Shown: piece after piece, positions 27,213 to 35,566 of the stretch
Position numbering within the stretch: position 1 is the first letter of the stretch
Layout of the letters: each line of letters starts with the position of its first letter
NCBI GenBank assembly: GCA_035629075.1
Contig: DASPIK010000033.1
Location: 62,001 to 126,000, forward strand
Source of the DNA: JAEZPW01 sp035629075
Lineage (GTDB): Bacteria; Acidobacteriota; Terriglobia; Terriglobales; Acidobacteriaceae
DNA length: 64,000 nt
Direction: 5' to 3'
Position numbers and translations under genes: made by a program
The notes under the pieces: generated by a model
What the model saw: the letters and a program-made list of their open reading frames with translations, nothing else
Told to the model about the DNA's origin: nothing
Database searches by the model: none

Positions 27213-28322
27213 ATGGTGACGATCTCGCGAAGGCGTTTCCTTGAGCAGGCGGGACTCGGGATGCTTACAGCGGCGATCGCGAACAATGGGCGGATCGCGT
27301 TGGCTGCACAATTCTCGCCACCGGGGACGATCTTGCTGAATAGCAATGAGAATCCCTATGGGCCAGTTCCGGGCGCCAAAGAAGCCATGGCTCAAGCTCT
27401 TCTTGAAGCGAACCGATACCCGGATGCAGGTTACGAAGATTACGTTCGAGCGGTAGCGGCGTTCCATAAAGTTTCACCGAACCATGTCCTGGCCGGCAAT
27501 GGCTCGACCGAGCTGCTTCGGATGGCTGCCGACGCGTTCACCGGTCCTGGGCGCAAGCTCATCATCGCCGATCCTACGTTTGAGGCAATTGAAGGATATG
27601 CGTCAGCCCGCTCGGCGCAAGTGGTTTCTGTACCGCTGACGAAAACCTTCGCTCACGACCTCAATCGCATGTTGTGGACTGCACGCGACGGCGGTGGTTT
27701 GGTTTATCTTTGCAACCCCAATAATCCCACTGGCTCTTTGACGGCTCGCGCCGACATCGAGGCATTTGTGTCCAAGCTACCGCCATCGTTTTCGGTGCTG
27801 ATCGATGAGGCCTACCACGAATTCGCGACGGGAAGCTCCGATTACTTGTCGTTTCTCGACAAACCAGTTGAGAATCCACGCGTGATCGTGGTGCGGACCT
27901 TCTCGAAGGTTTATGGGATGGCGGGCCTGCGCCTCGGCTACGGCATCGCAGCCACGAAGACTATCGCCCAGATGAAGCCATACCAACTGTATGACAACCT
28001 CAACGCGATTGCCGCGCGTGGAGGGATGGCTGCATTGGACGATGTCGTCGGCGTCCGCGAGGCTACGGAGCGCAATGCGCGAGACAGGGCCGACTTCATG
28101 AAGAAAGCCGCCGCAAGGCGACTGACTTTTATCCCTTCGTACACCAACTTCGTGATGTTGGACTCGCCGATACCCACTCAGCGTGTGGTCGAGCATTTCA
28201 GGCGAAACAAGATCATGATTGGCCGCGATTTCCATTTTGGTCAGCGGGTTCGAGTCTCCCTCGGAAAGCCGGATGAAATGGCCGCTTTCTGGCGTGTGTG
28301 GGACGATATGGCGCGTGCGTGA
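27213..28322 (+). CDS. Pyridoxal-phosphate aminotransferase, histidinol-phosphate type, with Tat signal
   Basis: 369 residues. The start at ATG 27213 (GGGGAGGAG upstream) gives a twin-arginine signal, TISRRRFLEQAGLGM, unusual for an aminotransferase and predicting export of the folded, cofactor-loaded enzyme. The rest is fold-type I: NENPYGP near residue 47, NPNNPTG near 168, DEAYHEF near 196 and the PLP lysine in RTFSKVYGMAGLRLGYG near 230. It is closest to HisC, so substrates may be histidinol phosphate or an aromatic amino acid. With no other his genes nearby, a biosynthetic HisC role is doubtful. Confidence 0.82.
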   Translation: MVTISRRRFLEQAGLGMLTAAIANNGRIALAAQFSPPGTILLNSNENPYGPVPGAKEAMAQALLEANRYPDAGYEDYVRAVAAFHKVSPNHVLAGNGSTELLRMAADAFTGPGRKLIIADPTFEAIEGYASARSAQVVSVPLTKTFAHDLNRMLWTARDGGGLVYLCNPNNPTGSLTARADIEAFVSKLPPSFSVLIDEAYHEFATGSSDYLSFLDKPVENPRVIVVRTFSKVYGMAGLRLGYGIAATKTIAQMKPYQLYDNLNAIAARGGMAALDDVVGVREATERNARDRADFMKKAAARRLTFIPSYTNFVMLDSPIPTQRVVEHFRRNKIMIGRDFHFGQRVRVSLGKPDEMAAFWRVWDDMARA

Positions 28323-28580
28323 TCATGTTCCACTGGTTACCACCTTCGCCTTGAGCGGGTGCCGGGATTTGAGCGCGAGTGCGGACGCAGCATACAGGAT
28401 CACCGTCAGGATGAGTAGCGAGCGGATTCCCGTCCAGAAAGATAGCCATCGGCCGAAGATGACGACGTGTAACGTCGGGACAATCGCGAGGATTCTCTAT
28501 CACGACCTCCGAATGTTTCTGAGCCCGCAGAAGCATAGGCAATTGATCAGCACTGCGCAAACAAAAAGAAATGCGTGAAG
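28323..28580 (-). pseudogene. Possible decayed small membrane-protein gene
   Basis: One minus-strand frame ends in a hydrophobic stretch (SLLILTVILYAASALALKS) and begins with another (LWLHAFLFVCAVLINCLCF), separated by two adjacent stops at about 28490-28495. This looks like a small membrane gene interrupted by stop codons, or chance. No family recognised. Low confidence; the rest of this roughly 330-base gap shows no other feature. Confidence 0.2.
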
Positions 28581-28658
28581 CCATAGCTTCCTATTGACGA
28601 TTTCTGAGTTATACTGCGCTCGCGAACTACAAATTTTCTGTAGAGGATTTCGGATTCA

Positions 28659-28940
28659 ATGTCGTCAGAAGCAGTAGCGGCCATTCAAGTATCTACGGAT
28701 AAGTTCAAATCGCTGGAAGACAAGGTTTATCGCACCATCGAGCTTCTGAAGGCTACCCGCGAGGGCAAGGTGGCCGCTGAACGTGATGCGGCACGCCTGC
28801 TTGAGCAGTTGGAACAGAGGGAGCAGGAACTCAAGGTTGCTCGCGAGGAGAATGTTTCACTTCGCAAGGAACGCGAGGAAGTGCGCAGCCGCGTTGAAAA
28901 ACTGGTCGCGCAAATCGACGAGATCACGGCGGAAGCCTAG
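28659..28940 (+). CDS. zapB: ZapB-like coiled-coil cell-division protein
   Basis: 93 residues, almost entirely a coiled coil with heptads of Leu/Val and Glu/Arg (LEDKVYRTIELLKATREGK, then a long Glu/Arg-rich stretch). The position directly before zapA and the size match acidobacterial ZapB-like proteins, which bridge the Z-ring to ZapA. Sequence conservation in the family is weak, so the name rests mainly on context. GAGG lies upstream of the ATG. Confidence 0.6.
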   Translation: MSSEAVAAIQVSTDKFKSLEDKVYRTIELLKATREGKVAAERDAARLLEQLEQREQELKVAREENVSLRKEREEVRSRVEKLVAQIDEITAEA

Positions 28941-29015
28941 TAGATCCGCCGTAGGAAGCGGCGATGCGATTCGCCGCCCGCTGGACTATGCGTCCGGCGC
29001 TACACCGGAGATCGA

Positions 29016-29363
29016 ATGAGCACAGCTAGCCTTTTCGATAAGGAGAGTGTAGTGGGCCAACCCAGCACGAACGGTAGCGTTCGCGTCGAAATCTATGACC
29101 AGAGTTACAACCTGCGTGGTTCAGATGGCGAGTACATTAAGAAGCTGGCCGAGTATGTAGACTTGAAGATGCGTGCGGTCGCCGAGCAGACCCGGACGGT
29201 AGACTCGCTGCGCCTTGCCGTATTGGCGGCACTCAACATAGCTGACGAGTATCACCTGCTGAAGCGGAAGTACGAAGCCGTTTCTAATGACATGACTAAG
29301 CGGGCTTCGAATCTTTCAGGCGTTCTTGATGAGGTTTTGCGCGAGAGTCGCCGTGCAGGCTAG
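29016..29363 (+). CDS. zapA: Cell-division protein ZapA
   Basis: 115 residues. After a short variable N-terminus comes VRVEIYDQSYNLRGSDGEYI, the signature of the ZapA head domain, and then a helical tail (LAALNIADEYHLLKRKYEAV). ZapA tetramers cross-link FtsZ filaments at the division site. It follows the zapB-like gene by 75 bases, GGAG before the ATG, and converges on pheT. Confidence 0.88.
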   Translation: MSTASLFDKESVVGQPSTNGSVRVEIYDQSYNLRGSDGEYIKKLAEYVDLKMRAVAEQTRTVDSLRLAVLAALNIADEYHLLKRKYEAVSNDMTKRASNLSGVLDEVLRESRRAG

Positions 29364-29440
29364 ACGCGCGACAGGAATGTTCGGCTAGCACTCATCAGCC
29401 GACATCCACTTCATTCCCCGTTCAAACCTCTTAGAAAGAT

Positions 29441-29467
29441 CACGGCTCCAGAGCGGAGCCGTGTTTT
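29441..29467. terminator. Intrinsic terminator between convergent zapA and pheT
   Basis: CACGGCTCC/GGAGCCGTG, a 9-bp perfect stem with loop AGAGC, followed by TTTT on the plus strand. On the minus strand an AT-rich tail (ATCTTTC) follows, so it may serve both genes. Confidence 0.8.
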
Positions 29468-29488
29468 CCATACTGTGCCTCTCGGCAG

Positions 29489-31684
29489 CTAGGCCCGCTG
29501 CACGCCCCCGATCGCTTCCAACTGCTTAATGATCTGCGCGGCCCAGCCTGCAACCTGCTCATCGGTGAGCGTCGCCTGAGCGGATTGGAACTCCGCACGC
29601 AGCAGCACCGAGTACTTGCCCTGGGGGATTGCGCCGCCGCGGAAGATCTCAGCAGGACGGAAGCTTCGCAACTCGGGGAGATGGAGGGCTTCGACCTGCG
29701 TCCGGATACGCTCGAATGTAACGTCGTTCGAAAAAACGAACGAAAAGTCACGATCAACGGCCGGGTAGCGCGGGATTGGCCGGTAGTTCGCTTCGCGTAA
29801 CTCGCGCTGGTAAAGGCGGTCGAGGTAGAGTTCGGCGACGTAGACGTCCTGTTTCAGCTTACGTAACGCCGCCACTTCAGGGTGTATCTGGCCGAAACGC
29901 GCTACGGTGGCTCCATCCATGACGGCGCGTGCGGAACGGCCCGGGTGGAAGAAGTCGGCCGAGTGTTCGTCGTAGTAGAGCGCGCGGTGCTCGAAGCGTC
30001 CGAGGAGCGTTTCGAGATCGCCCTTGAAGGCGCGGAAGGCTTCCAGTGCGCGGGCATTGTCGGTCTTGCTCATGTCGAGCGCGCCTCCCTGCGGCAGATG
30101 CGACACGAGGCTGGTGACAGTCGCGCCGAGGCAAAGGCGCTTGTGCTCAGCGGTGCGCTCTCCCACGCGCTCGTAAATGTTTCCGGCTTCGAACAGGCGC
30201 ACGTCGGCGACATCGCGGTTAAGGTTGTAGGCGAGCATTTCGAGCATGCCCGGAATGAGCGAGGTCCGCATGAAGGCAGCTTCTTCGCTCAGCGGGTTGG
30301 CGATTTGAACGGGAGCGGCGCCGGTGAACGCGTGGGCGTCCGTCTTGGGAACGAAGGTGAGCGTCATCGCCTCGTTGTAGCCGAGGGCGAGCATGGTCGA
30401 ACGTACTTTGGCGTCCTTGGCGGCGTCGGGCAGATCGACGACGGCGCCTGCGAACTCGGGCAGGGTGTTCGGGAACTTGTCGTAGCCCCAGATACGGGCG
30501 ATCTCTTCAATGACGTCTATTTCGCGTTCGACATCAAGGCGCCAAGTGGGGATCTGCACGGTCCAGTCGGCGACTTCTTCGACGACGGCGGCAAGAGTGC
30601 CGCCTGTGCCAGTGGTCGCAGTGGCCGCGGCTCGTTGGGCGACGTTGGTGGTTGCGCGTCCGGGCGTAAGCCCGAAGCCGAGGCGGCGCAAGATGCGCGT
30701 AATGTCGGTGTCGGCGATGTCTTCTCCGAGGATGCGCTTGACTTCGGAGTGGTGCAAATGCACCGGGGCAGGGCCGACTTGCCGGGCGACTGCGTCGATC
30801 TCGCCGCCTTCGAGTTGGCCGCCGGCCGACTCGAGGATGAGTTGCGTCACGCACGCGCACGCCAGGGGCGTTGCTGAGTAATCGGCTCCGCGTTCGAAGC
30901 GGTGCGAGGCGTCGGTGTGCAGACCGTGGCGCTTGGCCGTGCGGCGGACCGTGGCCGGATCGAACCAGGCTGACTCGATGAGGATGTTCTTCGTGAACTC
31001 GGTAATCATCGAGTCGAATCCGCCCATCACGCCTGCGAGGGCCACGGGCTTGAGCGCGTCGGCGATGACGAGGTCTTCTTTTGACAGCTTGCGCTCAACG
31101 CCATCGAGCGTGCGCAGCGTTTCGCCGTCTTTGGCCCGGCGGACGATGATCTTGCCGCCTGCCAGCTTGTCGAGGTCGAAGGCGTGCGTTGGGTGGCCCA
31201 TCTCCCACAGGACGTAGTTGCTGGCATCGGCGGCGTTGTTGATCGGGCGCTGCTCGACAGATTCCAGACGCTGGGCGATGTGCGCAGGGGAGGCCGCAAT
31301 CTTCACTCCGCGAATGACACGGGCGGTGTAACGCGCGCAGCCGAGAGCGTCTTCGATGATGATGGGGAAGGTACCCGCCGGGCTGGAACCCTGGGCTGCG
31401 CTCGGCAGCTGGACCGGTTTCAGATCGACGTCATAGATGGCCGAGCACTCGCGCGCGACGCCGTAATGGTTCATCGCGTCGGGCCGGTTGGCGGTGAATT
31501 CGACCTCGTACACGGTGTCCTTGCCGCTGCCGGAACCGGGGTCCCCGGCGCGCCCGCTGTTGGCGTGCTGGGGTGAGGAGATGCCTTCGACGGCGATGCC
31601 ATGCATCGTCAGGTCACGGGCGAGCTGAAGCTCGTCCACGTTCAAATCAACAAAATCGCGAAGCCAGGTAGGAGAGATTTTCAT
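29489..31684 (-). CDS. pheT: Phenylalanyl-tRNA synthetase beta subunit, short form
   Basis: 731 residues. PheT with PheS forms the heterotetrameric synthetase charging tRNA-Phe. N-terminal MKISPTWLRDFVDLNVDE is standard, but after about residue 40 the sequence goes to DTVYEVEFTANRPDAMNHYGVARE, the B3/B4 editing region, without the EMAP-II-like tRNA-binding domain that most bacterial PheT have near 40-150. B3/B4, B5 (YSEVKRIL-like) and the catalytic-like domain follow, and the C-terminal FDX-ACB anticodon-binding domain is present (RYPAVDRDFSFVF). Its start overlaps the upstream gene by ATGA. The domain absence matches the short length and is not an apparent frameshift. Confidence 0.94.
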   Translation of the reverse strand: MKISPTWLRDFVDLNVDELQLARDLTMHGIAVEGISSPQHANSGRAGDPGSGSGKDTVYEVEFTANRPDAMNHYGVARECSAIYDVDLKPVQLPSAAQGSSPAGTFPIIIEDALGCARYTARVIRGVKIAASPAHIAQRLESVEQRPINNAADASNYVLWEMGHPTHAFDLDKLAGGKIIVRRAKDGETLRTLDGVERKLSKEDLVIADALKPVALAGVMGGFDSMITEFTKNILIESAWFDPATVRRTAKRHGLHTDASHRFERGADYSATPLACACVTQLILESAGGQLEGGEIDAVARQVGPAPVHLHHSEVKRILGEDIADTDITRILRRLGFGLTPGRATTNVAQRAAATATTGTGGTLAAVVEEVADWTVQIPTWRLDVEREIDVIEEIARIWGYDKFPNTLPEFAGAVVDLPDAAKDAKVRSTMLALGYNEAMTLTFVPKTDAHAFTGAAPVQIANPLSEEAAFMRTSLIPGMLEMLAYNLNRDVADVRLFEAGNIYERVGERTAEHKRLCLGATVTSLVSHLPQGGALDMSKTDNARALEAFRAFKGDLETLLGRFEHRALYYDEHSADFFHPGRSARAVMDGATVARFGQIHPEVAALRKLKQDVYVAELYLDRLYQRELREANYRPIPRYPAVDRDFSFVFSNDVTFERIRTQVEALHLPELRSFRPAEIFRGGAIPQGKYSVLLRAEFQSAQATLTDEQVAGWAAQIIKQLEAIGGVQRA

Positions 31685-32346
31685 TTCGCGTTGTACTTGA
31701 CCGATATGTCTTCAAACTTCGTTTTCGTAAAAAAAGTTCGAGCGCGTCCGGGATAGTTGATGATTAAGCTTTTCGGTGACTGCCACTGTACGTTTGCGCT
31801 GGGCATAACCGCACCGTGATCCGAATCAGACACAAACGAATTGCCCAAATCGGCATTTCTTAGCTTCTCGTCGTATTTAATGATAGAAACCTGAGCGCTG
31901 TAGTCCATCGTGGCTCCACAGTCCCGGATGAAAACCACAGCCTTATAACGGTGATCGGGAGATGCAGTCTCACTCAGGACGTCGTTTGTGCAGGGACCGA
32001 CTCCAGCCTGCTCGGCTTTTCTTGCTGCGAGCCAGCCTGTAGTAACAACCAAGAAGGAAATCAAAGTGGTGGCAACGGCATGCCGAGCTTTGTTGTCTGC
32101 CGGCTTACTTCCTGACCAAACGAAAGGAAGTGCCACTAGGGAGTAAACAAGAACGTTCGCTACAACCATTGGTACCGGCGACGAGGCTTGCGGATACACC
32201 ATGCCCGTCAGCGTGACGCCAGGCATCAATACAGCGATGCCGATCAGCCACGTTACGTTGAGGGTCAGAAATGCCAGCAGCGTAACCGCGGTGCCGAGAA
32301 CAAGCGAGATGTAGATTCGGTACGCCAGCATTTGGTTCTTTCCCAT
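31681..32346 (-). CDS. Unknown membrane protein encoded between pheS and pheT
   Basis: 221 residues. Four hydrophobic segments occupy about residues 10-115 (first: ISLVLGTAVTLLAFLTL), and the C-terminal 105 residues form a soluble domain beginning SPDHRYKAVVFIRDCGAT, with two Cys, which resembles a widespread but uncharacterised bacterial domain. It lies 25 bases after pheS and its stop overlaps the pheT ATG by four bases, so translation of pheT is likely coupled to it. A role connected to phenylalanine or tRNA is not shown; the gene may merely have inserted in the operon. Confidence 0.68.
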   Translation of the reverse strand: MGKNQMLAYRIYISLVLGTAVTLLAFLTLNVTWLIGIAVLMPGVTLTGMVYPQASSPVPMVVANVLVYSLVALPFVWSGSKPADNKARHAVATTLISFLVVTTGWLAARKAEQAGVGPCTNDVLSETASPDHRYKAVVFIRDCGATMDYSAQVSIIKYDEKLRNADLGNSFVSDSDHGAVMPSANVQWQSPKSLIINYPGRARTFFTKTKFEDISVKYNAK

Positions 32347-32370
32347 CGTACAAATCCGCGCTTAACGCCT

Positions 32371-33477
32371 TTACGCGAACTGCTCCAAAAATCGTACGTC
32401 GCCGTGGTAGAAGAGTTGGATGTCGTCGATGCCGTACATAAACATGGCGATGCGCTCGACGCCCATGCCGAAGGCGAAGCCGCTGTACTTGCCCGGGTCG
32501 TAGCCGACGAAGCCGTAGAGGGCAGGATCGACCATGCCCGCACCCAGCAGTTCAACCCAGCCGCTTTGTTTGCAGACGCGGCATCCCTTGCCGCCGCAGA
32601 AGACGCAACTGATGGCCACTTCCGCGCTCGGTTCCGTGAAAGGGAAAAACGACGGCTGAAAGCGCGTCTTCACGTTCGCGCCGAAGAACGCCTTCATCGC
32701 GTGATCGAGTGTGCCTTTCAGGTCGCCGAAGGTGATGTTCTCGTCCACGGCCAGGCCCTCGACCTGGTGGAACATGGGCGAGTGCGTGGCGTCGGGCGCG
32801 TCGTTGCGGTGCACCTTACCGGGGATGACGATGCGCAGCGGCGGCTTCTGCTTCTCCATGGTGCGGATCTGCACGGGAGACGTGTGCGTGCGCAGAAGCA
32901 GACGGTCACGCTGCGGACGCGAATCCTGACCGCTGATGAAGATGGTGTCCTGCGTGTCGCGTGCCGGGTGGTGCGGCGGGAAGTTCAGCGACTCGAAATT
33001 GTAGTAGTCGCTTTCGATCTCCGGACCCTCGCCGACAGAGTACCCCATGTCGCGGAAGACCTTCACAATGTCGTTCATCGTGCGCAGGACAGGATGTTCA
33101 ACGCCAAGCGGACGGCGGATGCCGGGCAGGGTGACGTCGATGCGCTCGGAGGCGAGCTTGGAGGCTGAGCCTCCGCCCTGTGCGCGAGCGAGCGCCGCTT
33201 CGACTTCATCCTCGACCTTCTGCTTGAGCTGGTTCACGCGCTGCCCGACGTCGCGCTTAGCAGGACCGGGGGCGGCTTTCAGCCACAGGTCGTTCACCTG
33301 GGTGAGCACGCCATTCTTGCGCGCCATCCAGCGGTCCCGGAATTCTTTCCATTGGGCTTCGTTGGCGAGCGCGGAGGCCTCTTCTTCGAGTGCGCTGAGG
33401 AGGTCGGCGGCCGCGCGGTCGAGCGCGTCGGGTGAGTAATCTTCGAGCTTCGGAACTGTGTATATCGTTGTGGGCAT
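32371..33477 (-). CDS. pheS: Phenylalanyl-tRNA synthetase alpha subunit
   Basis: 368 residues, class II aminoacyl-tRNA synthetase catalytic subunit. N-terminal coiled coil with RKNGVLTQV, motif 2 region HRNDAPDATHSPMFHQVEGL, and motif 3 GMGVERIAM near residue 345. A CVFCGGKGCRVC cluster near 300 could bind zinc, as seen in some PheS proteins. YSVGEGPEIE and FPPHHPARDTQDT are family signatures. The ribosomal rplT gene lies upstream across a repeat-rich spacer; pheT is downstream after the orphan membrane gene. Confidence 0.96.
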   Translation of the reverse strand: MPTTIYTVPKLEDYSPDALDRAAADLLSALEEEASALANEAQWKEFRDRWMARKNGVLTQVNDLWLKAAPGPAKRDVGQRVNQLKQKVEDEVEAALARAQGGGSASKLASERIDVTLPGIRRPLGVEHPVLRTMNDIVKVFRDMGYSVGEGPEIESDYYNFESLNFPPHHPARDTQDTIFISGQDSRPQRDRLLLRTHTSPVQIRTMEKQKPPLRIVIPGKVHRNDAPDATHSPMFHQVEGLAVDENITFGDLKGTLDHAMKAFFGANVKTRFQPSFFPFTEPSAEVAISCVFCGGKGCRVCKQSGWVELLGAGMVDPALYGFVGYDPGKYSGFAFGMGVERIAMFMYGIDDIQLFYHGDVRFLEQFA

Positions 33478-33518
33478 TTCGATCGTCCCTACTGGGACTT
33501 GAGTGTATCGCTTGTCTT

Positions 33519-33771
33519 ACCCGGCGCTGAAGTGCCGGGCTAATTCGTGTCGCCCCTACGGGGCTCTGCGTGGTTTCGGCAATCGCACCCGGCACTAAAG
33601 TGCCGGGCTGACCGAATGTCGCCCCTACGGGGCTCGGGCCTCTTTTGCCGCGTGACCCACCCCTTCCGGGCTGGGGTAATGAATGTCGCCCCTACGGGGC
33701 TTTGCATCGTCTCGGCAATCGCACCCGGCAGTGAAGTGTCGGGCTGACCGAACGTCGCCCCCTACGAAGCT
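33519..33771. repeat. Four-copy 68-bp tandem hairpin repeat
   Basis: Units start at 33519, 33587, 33655 and 33723, exactly 68 bases apart. Each has a GC hairpin CCCGGCACT/AGTGCCGGG (best in unit 2) and then a palindrome GCCCCTACGGGGC. Unit 3 is decayed in the first hairpin and unit 4 at the end. It lies in the rplT-pheS spacer, in the transcribed direction of the minus-strand genes. Confidence 0.88.
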
Positions 33772-33822
33772 TGATACGACGCTTGCGCCAGCAAGTCACC
33801 CCGAGGCGCAGCTACAAAGATA

Positions 33823-33920
33823 AACCGCGGATCCCACGAATAAACATGAACCGCGGATCCCACGAATTGCTCGGACCATTCTCGTCGAAGAATCCGTGCA
33901 ATCCGTGTTAATCCGCGGTT
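33823..33920. repeat. Dispersed-type CCGCGG repeat element
   Basis: AACCGCGGATCCCACGAAT occurs twice (33823-33841 and 33849-33867) and faces an inverted block with AATCCGTG twice and ATCCGCGGTT (33890-33920). Similar CCGCGGATTAACACGG blocks recur between genes in many bacterial genomes; that comparison is from memory. Confidence 0.6.
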
Positions 33921-33934
33921 GATGTGTTTCGATT

Positions 33935-34303
33935 TTAAGCCTGTGCGGGAGTTGCCGCGGCCTTCGCCTGCTCGCACAGGCTTGTAAAGGCTGCCGGATC
34001 GTTCACGGCAAGATCGGCAAGGATCTTGCGATCCAACTCGATGCCCGCAGTCTTCAACCCGCTGATGAAGCGGCTATAGCTGATGTCGTTCGCCTTACAG
34101 GCGGCGCCGATGCGCACGATCCACAGCGAACGATACTGGCGCTTCTTCTGGCGGCGTCCGGCGTACGCGAAGTTCAACCCGCGCTCGACAGATTCCTTAG
34201 CCGCCCTGTACAGCTTTGACTTAGTTAGAAAATATCCAGATGCGCGCTCTAATATTTTCTTCCGCTTATCGCGACGCTTTGTTCCACGTTTTACGCGAGG
34301 CAT
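33935..34303 (-). CDS. rplT: 50S ribosomal protein L20
   Basis: 122 residues. MPRVKRGTKRRDKRKKILE and the SRFISGLK/LADLAV motifs identify L20, an early assembly protein that contacts 23S rRNA and in some bacteria represses its own operon. The C-terminal tail is Ala-rich (AKAAATPAQA). It follows rpmI and infC in the standard order. GGAGTGAAGC precedes the ATG. Confidence 0.97.
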   Translation of the reverse strand: MPRVKRGTKRRDKRKKILERASGYFLTKSKLYRAAKESVERGLNFAYAGRRQKKRQYRSLWIVRIGAACKANDISYSRFISGLKTAGIELDRKILADLAVNDPAAFTSLCEQAKAAATPAQA

Positions 34304-34495
34304 GCTTCACTCCGTTTTGAAATCCAGGACCATCTGGCTGTGCGCCGGGTCCCTTCTATGCGGCTGGAGGCAGGAGTTCGGGGAACTCATGGGCCTCTTC
34401 ACTCGCAGGTTCTGCCGGTTGCTGCATTGGCCACCGGCCCGCCCCACTCAGCGTTTCCCAGTCTTGCGACGGTAGCGCGGGGGACGTCATGCGGA

Positions 34496-34690
34496 CTAGT
34501 AAGGAATCATCCGCTTGATCTTGGCTTCGTCCGCCTTGCTCACGACGACCTGCTCGGCCAACTTGCGCTTGCGCTTGGTGTCCTTCGAAGTAAGGATGTG
34601 GCGCAGGTGCGAGTGGCCGCGCTTGACCTTTCCGGTTCCGGTCTTCTTGAAGCGCTTGGCAGCTCCGCTATGCGTTTTAAGTTTCGGCAT
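34496..34690 (-). CDS. rpmI: 50S ribosomal protein L35
   Basis: 64 residues: MPKLKTHSGAAKRFKKTGTG is the L35 signature, with SHLRHILTSKDTKRKRKL following. The open frame extends further upstream, but the family start is at 34690. AAGGTGG lies just upstream. It sits between infC and rplT. Confidence 0.97.
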   Translation of the reverse strand: MPKLKTHSGAAKRFKKTGTGKVKRGHSHLRHILTSKDTKRKRKLAEQVVVSKADEAKIKRMIPY

Positions 34691-34834
34691 AAACCACCTT
34701 TGAAAATCCCCGCCTAAAAAGAAACGACGGGGCACAACAACGGGGCGGCGGGCCGACGTTCTACCCGATTACGCCCCAAAACTCGAATGGAAGTACCGCG
34801 GAATGCGCATCAAGCGCAAATGCGAGCGGACTTC

Positions 34835-35488
34835 TTACTGCTGCTGAGCAGCCTGACCGCCACCCTGTGCTGCTGGCGGCGCACCCTGAGCAGGACCACC
34901 CGGCATCGGCCCGGCTTGCGGCGTCCCACCGCCTTCCGGACCACGAGGCTTATCTGCCTTCTTCGGCGCTGGTTGTTGTTTAGGCGGCGCCAGAATCAGG
35001 TGCAGCGTGTTGCCTTCCTGTCGCGGGCGGAACTCAACAACAGCCTTGTCTCCCAGTTCCTTTACCAGACGGTCAAGAATGTTGCGCCCGAGCATCTGGC
35101 GCGTCATTTCGCGGCCGCGGAAGAAAATAGTCGCCTTGACTTTGTCACCTTCGGAAAGGAAGCGAATCACGTGGTTTTTCTTCGTCTCGTAATCGTGCTC
35201 GTCCACGTTGATGCGGAACTTGACTTCCTTGACCGTGATGATCTTCTGGTGCTTTTTCGCTTCTTTCTCGCGCTTGTCCTGCTGGTAAATGTACTTGCCG
35301 AAATCCATGATCCGGCAAACCGGCGGCTGCGCGGTAGGCGAAACCTCGACCAGGTCTTGATTCTTCTCCCGGGCGATCTTGAGCGCTTCGTACGGTGGCA
35401 TGATGCCGAGTTGGTTGCCCTCGTCGTCGATCACGCGGACTTCACGTACGCGGATACGCTCGTTCGTGCGAATGAACCGTTTGTCGAT
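34835..35488 (-). CDS. infC: Translation initiation factor IF-3, probably started at ATC
   Basis: 217 residues. The N-domain continues through RTNERIRVREVRVIDDEG and PPYEALKIAREKNQDLVEVS; PPVCRIMDFGKY and the C-domain KVKATIFFRGREMTRQ follow. The first in-frame ATG lies inside the N-domain at 35434. Upstream the frame is open and an AGGAGG sits five bases before an ATC codon at 35488-35486, the likely start, consistent with the known use of rare start codons in infC for autoregulation. GTG at 35437 is a poor alternative. The C-terminal 45 residues are a Pro/Gly/Gln-rich tail not typical of IF-3. Gene order infC-rpmI-rplT is canonical. Confidence 0.94.
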   Translation of the reverse strand: MDKRFIRTNERIRVREVRVIDDEGNQLGIMPPYEALKIAREKNQDLVEVSPTAQPPVCRIMDFGKYIYQQDKREKEAKKHQKIITVKEVKFRINVDEHDYETKKNHVIRFLSEGDKVKATIFFRGREMTRQMLGRNILDRLVKELGDKAVVEFRPRQEGNTLHLILAPPKQQPAPKKADKPRGPEGGGTPQAGPMPGGPAQGAPPAAQGGGQAAQQQ

Positions 35489-35499
35489 ACAGGCCTCCT
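35486..35499 (-). promoter_or_regulatory. infC: infC Shine-Dalgarno and non-canonical start codon
   Basis: AGGAGG (35499-35494) with a five-base gap before ATC (35488-35486), in frame with IF-3. It decides the start. The reading is an inference; there is no ATG or GTG at a comparable position. Confidence 0.65.
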
Positions 35500-35566
35500 A
35501 AAACCTGACAAAGGAATACGAGATTATAGCACGGCGCAAATAGCCGATTGTCGGTTCAGTGGTTGT

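Noticed and set aside
28594..28615. Promoter TTGACG to TATACT before the zapB-like gene
   Set aside because: The spacer is only ten bases, too short for sigma-70.
29882..30877. 331-codon plus-strand open frame
   Set aside because: It lies entirely opposite pheT and has no recognisable domain; GC-rich coding sequence often opens the opposite strand.
32188..33168. 326-codon plus-strand open frame
   Set aside because: Opposite pheS and the adjoining membrane gene; highly charged composition typical of an antisense shadow.
33519..33771. CRISPR-like array
   Set aside because: The 68-bp periods repeat throughout, with no unique spacers between short direct repeats and no cas genes.
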